Source: Paraburkholderia kirstenboschensis
GTDB lineage: Bacteria > Pseudomonadota > Gammaproteobacteria > Burkholderiales > Burkholderiaceae
Direction of reading: 5' to 3'
NCBI RefSeq assembly: GCF_904848585.1
Contig: NZ_CAJHCR010000003.1
Coordinates: 124,001 to 188,000 of the forward strand
DNA: 64,000 nt
Numbering within the stretch: position 1 is the stretch's first letter; every line of letters begins with the position of its first letter. Shown one piece after another: positions 62,459-64,000 of the stretch. The notes under the pieces are model-generated. The model was not told the DNA's origin. It did no database searches and was given only the letters and a program-made list of their open reading frames with translations. The position numbers and the translations under genes were made by a program.

Positions 62459-63424
62459 CTATCGCTGCAAGGTGCGATCCGTTCGTGACGTTGGCAAATG
62501 GCAGTCGAACATTCGCTTTGGAGTACACAACTCTTCCATCAACGGGGCTTCTCGAAGAGCCGTTTCATTAACTTCAATTTCGAGCGTGGACTCGATTATC
62601 GGGATCGCGGAGTCGACGAGTTGCTCGTATTGGCGCCTTGCATTTATCGGAACGAGGTTTCCCGCCTGCGCCGAGGTTCCGGCCAGCAGTTTGCCGTTCT
62701 CGTCGGTGTCCGTCCCACGCGAGGCCGCTTCGTTGTAGAGCTGCGCGGCGCCACGTAGTCTGGTCAGCGCTTTATCTAGATCTTCGGTTGCGGGCGGACG
62801 GACGAGAATGCCGCCTACGAATACCACTTGCGATAGGCCGAGAATTTGCAGCATGGTCGGCGGAATTTCGAACGTCACGAGGTGAGCGGCGCCGTCGATG
62901 ACTAGCGCAACGGCGACGGCGACGCTGAAGACGGCGGTCTGAAGCTTGTAGACATCGAACTCCCGGTTGCTCAGCACGAGGTCCTTCCATTGCGGTCCTC
63001 GCTCCTCCTGGTTCTTCAATACGCCGTGCGCCTGCAGCCAGGCCCAGTTCTCGAAGCTCAGGCGTGTTTTCGGGGTGTACGTGATCTGCGAGACGGCAGC
63101 GCCGATGCCGGAAATGCCCAGCAGTGCAACGACGGTCCCGGACAGGTCAGTCAGCGCACCCGTTCTCATGACGAGGGAGAGCACGAGACTGCCGACGATG
63201 AACGCGAAGATCAGCACCTGGAACTTCTGCACGCTCGCCTGATTAAATGCGTTCGCGGTGAGCTGGATTGGATTGCGGTACTTCTGGACAGCCACTCGCC
63301 GGCTAACTATGGAGACGAACTTGAAAAACGGCTTGCAAAGGCTGTCTTTGCCGAGCCGTAAAATGGGGATTCGGGCAACATGCGCCGCAATGCGAGCGCG
63401 CTGGCCGGTTCGAGCCCGAATCAC
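62459..63424 (-). CDS. Membrane protein of unknown function, N-terminus uncertain
   Basis: A 321-residue frame with three to four predicted helices (about 66-88, 95-115, 165-185, 195-210): FQVLIFAFIVGSLVLSLVMR, VALLGISGIGAAVSQITY and FVGGILVRPPATEDLDKALT. It has a cytosolic C-terminal part (AQLYNEAASRGTDTDENGKL). The first 45 residues, from a GTG at 63424, are basic and unlike the rest; a true N-terminal helix pair may be missing. No family I can name. It is divergent from the LysR gene at 63465, only 40 bases away. Confidence 0.65.
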   Translation of the reverse strand: MIRARTGQRARIAAHVARIPILRLGKDSLCKPFFKFVSIVSRRVAVQKYRNPIQLTANAFNQASVQKFQVLIFAFIVGSLVLSLVMRTGALTDLSGTVVALLGISGIGAAVSQITYTPKTRLSFENWAWLQAHGVLKNQEERGPQWKDLVLSNREFDVYKLQTAVFSVAVAVALVIDGAAHLVTFEIPPTMLQILGLSQVVFVGGILVRPPATEDLDKALTRLRGAAQLYNEAASRGTDTDENGKLLAGTSAQAGNLVPINARRQYEQLVDSAIPIIESTLEIEVNETALREAPLMEELCTPKRMFDCHLPTSRTDRTLQR

Positions 63425-63464
63425 CTCGAGTTAAGTTCCGGGACCGCCAACACTGAGACCTTCA

Positions 63465-64000
63465 ATGGAACTTCGACAATTACGATATTTCGTCAGCGTC
63501 GTTGAGCATGGCAGCATGGGCAAAGCCGCGCTTGAGTTGGGCGTCGTCACGTCGGCGCTCAGCCAGCAAATCAGCCGACTGGAAAGCGAGCTCTCGACCC
63601 GCCTACTACAGCGAACCTCGAGCGGCGTCGTGCCCACCGATGCAGGACTCGCCTTCTGGCGTCAGGCGCAACTCGCGCTGCGCCACATCGACGATGCCGC
63701 GGTTGCCGCGCGCCAGGCTCGCCTATCCGGCCACGTCAGCGTGGGACTCGCACCGAGCACGACAGGCGTGCTTGGACTGGCATTCATGCAGGCGATGCGC
63801 GAGCGCTATCCGGACGTACGGCTGCGCATGGTCGAAAGCCTGTCCGGGTATCTGGGCGCAATGCTTGGCGCACGGCAAATCGATCTGGCGATCCTGTTCC
63901 GCGAAGAACCCGCACAACGCTGGAGCGTCATCCCTTTGCTGGACGAGCGCCTGTTCGTGATCGGCGCTTCGACACTGCCCGACATGCCTAGGCAATCTCG
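63465..64000 (+). CDS. LysR-family regulator (3' end beyond window)
   Basis: The first 178 residues of a LysR regulator. The HTH is MELRQLRYFVSVVEHGSMGK then VTSALSQQISRLESELSTRLLQRTSSG; the effector domain begins GHVSVGLAPSTTGVLGLAF. It resembles NAC/CbL-like regulators with RIDLAILF-type sequence (RQIDLAILFRE). The gene runs off the window at base 64000. It is divergent from the membrane protein gene at 62459. Confidence 0.92.
   Translation, partial: MELRQLRYFVSVVEHGSMGKAALELGVVTSALSQQISRLESELSTRLLQRTSSGVVPTDAGLAFWRQAQLALRHIDDAAVAARQARLSGHVSVGLAPSTTGVLGLAFMQAMRERYPDVRLRMVESLSGYLGAMLGARQIDLAILFREEPAQRWSVIPLLDERLFVIGASTLPDMPRQS

Noticed and set aside
1..64000. CRISPR arrays, rRNA or tRNA genes, prophage or complete insertion sequences
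   Set aside because: No regularly spaced repeats, tRNA-like cloverleaf, rRNA signature, intact transposase or phage structural gene was seen in either strand.

Overview
The window reads as a high-GC beta-proteobacterial genome segment, most like Burkholderiaceae (Paraburkholderia/Caballeronia type). Reasons: strong G/C third-position preference, many LysR/AraC/IclR/GntR regulators beside catabolic operons, many ATGA stop-start overlaps, and gene families typical of that group (PoxB, FUSC/AaeB efflux, MHS-family MFS, antABC). No rRNA, tRNA, CRISPR array, ribosomal protein or other core housekeeping cluster is visible. I infer an accessory, metabolism-heavy region such as a secondary replicon, but the window alone cannot prove this.

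Layout. 1-1.3 kb: AraC regulator followed by a small coupled gene and the first codons of a third gene. 1.6-4.5 kb: a FixJ-type response regulator overlapping a PAS/histidine kinase. 4.8-10.4 kb: PRC-barrel periplasmic protein and a complete four-gene aromatic-acid efflux operon (FUSC, outer-membrane factor, DUF1656, HlyD). 10.5-15.1 kb: PoxB, a LysR gene and a ClC channel. 15.4-25.8 kb: a LysR-controlled catabolic operon with DsbA-like oxidoreductase, dihydroxypyridine-monooxygenase-like flavoprotein, MFS, old-yellow-enzyme, tri-heme cytochrome c, [2Fe-2S] subunit, Tat-type molybdenum hydroxylase and SDR. 26-32.6 kb: GntR repressor and a ribose-type ABC transporter with two sugar dehydrogenases. 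32.7-38.5 kb: an IclR-controlled operon with HMG-CoA-lyase-like enzyme, class III CoA-transferase, ACS-type MFS and Tat-exported amidohydrolase, with repeated CGTTCTG/CAGAACG palindromes in the divergent promoter. 38.9-42.3 kb: small exported protein, BON protein, an unknown acidic protein and an MltF-like transglycosylase. 42.7-51.9 kb: MBL hydrolase, MFS, DoeB-like deacylase and LysR; divergent MHS transporter with a ModA-like binding protein; DctA and its LysR.

52-63.4 kb is different: sparse, with several decayed genes. It starts with antC and antB intact, but antA has lost its N-terminal half including the Rieske domain. It continues with the tail of a quinone-oxidoreductase-like gene, a carboxymuconolactone-decarboxylase-family gene with a one-base frameshift, the tail of an AraC regulator, a fragment resembling a tyrosine-recombinase/IS91-type integrase, and a barstar with no visible barnase followed by a frameshifted gene. 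I read this as a recombination scar zone. Some intact small genes sit among the remnants (DUF1428, SnoaL-like, lipoprotein, MBL hydrolase with LysR). The window ends inside another LysR gene.

The two most interesting systems are the periplasmic molybdenum-hydroxylase/monooxygenase operon (15.4-25.8 kb) and the IclR operon joining a Tat-exported amidohydrolase to a CoA-transferase and an HMG-CoA-lyase-like enzyme (32.7-38.5 kb). Both look like complete regulatory-transport-catabolic units of unknown substrate.
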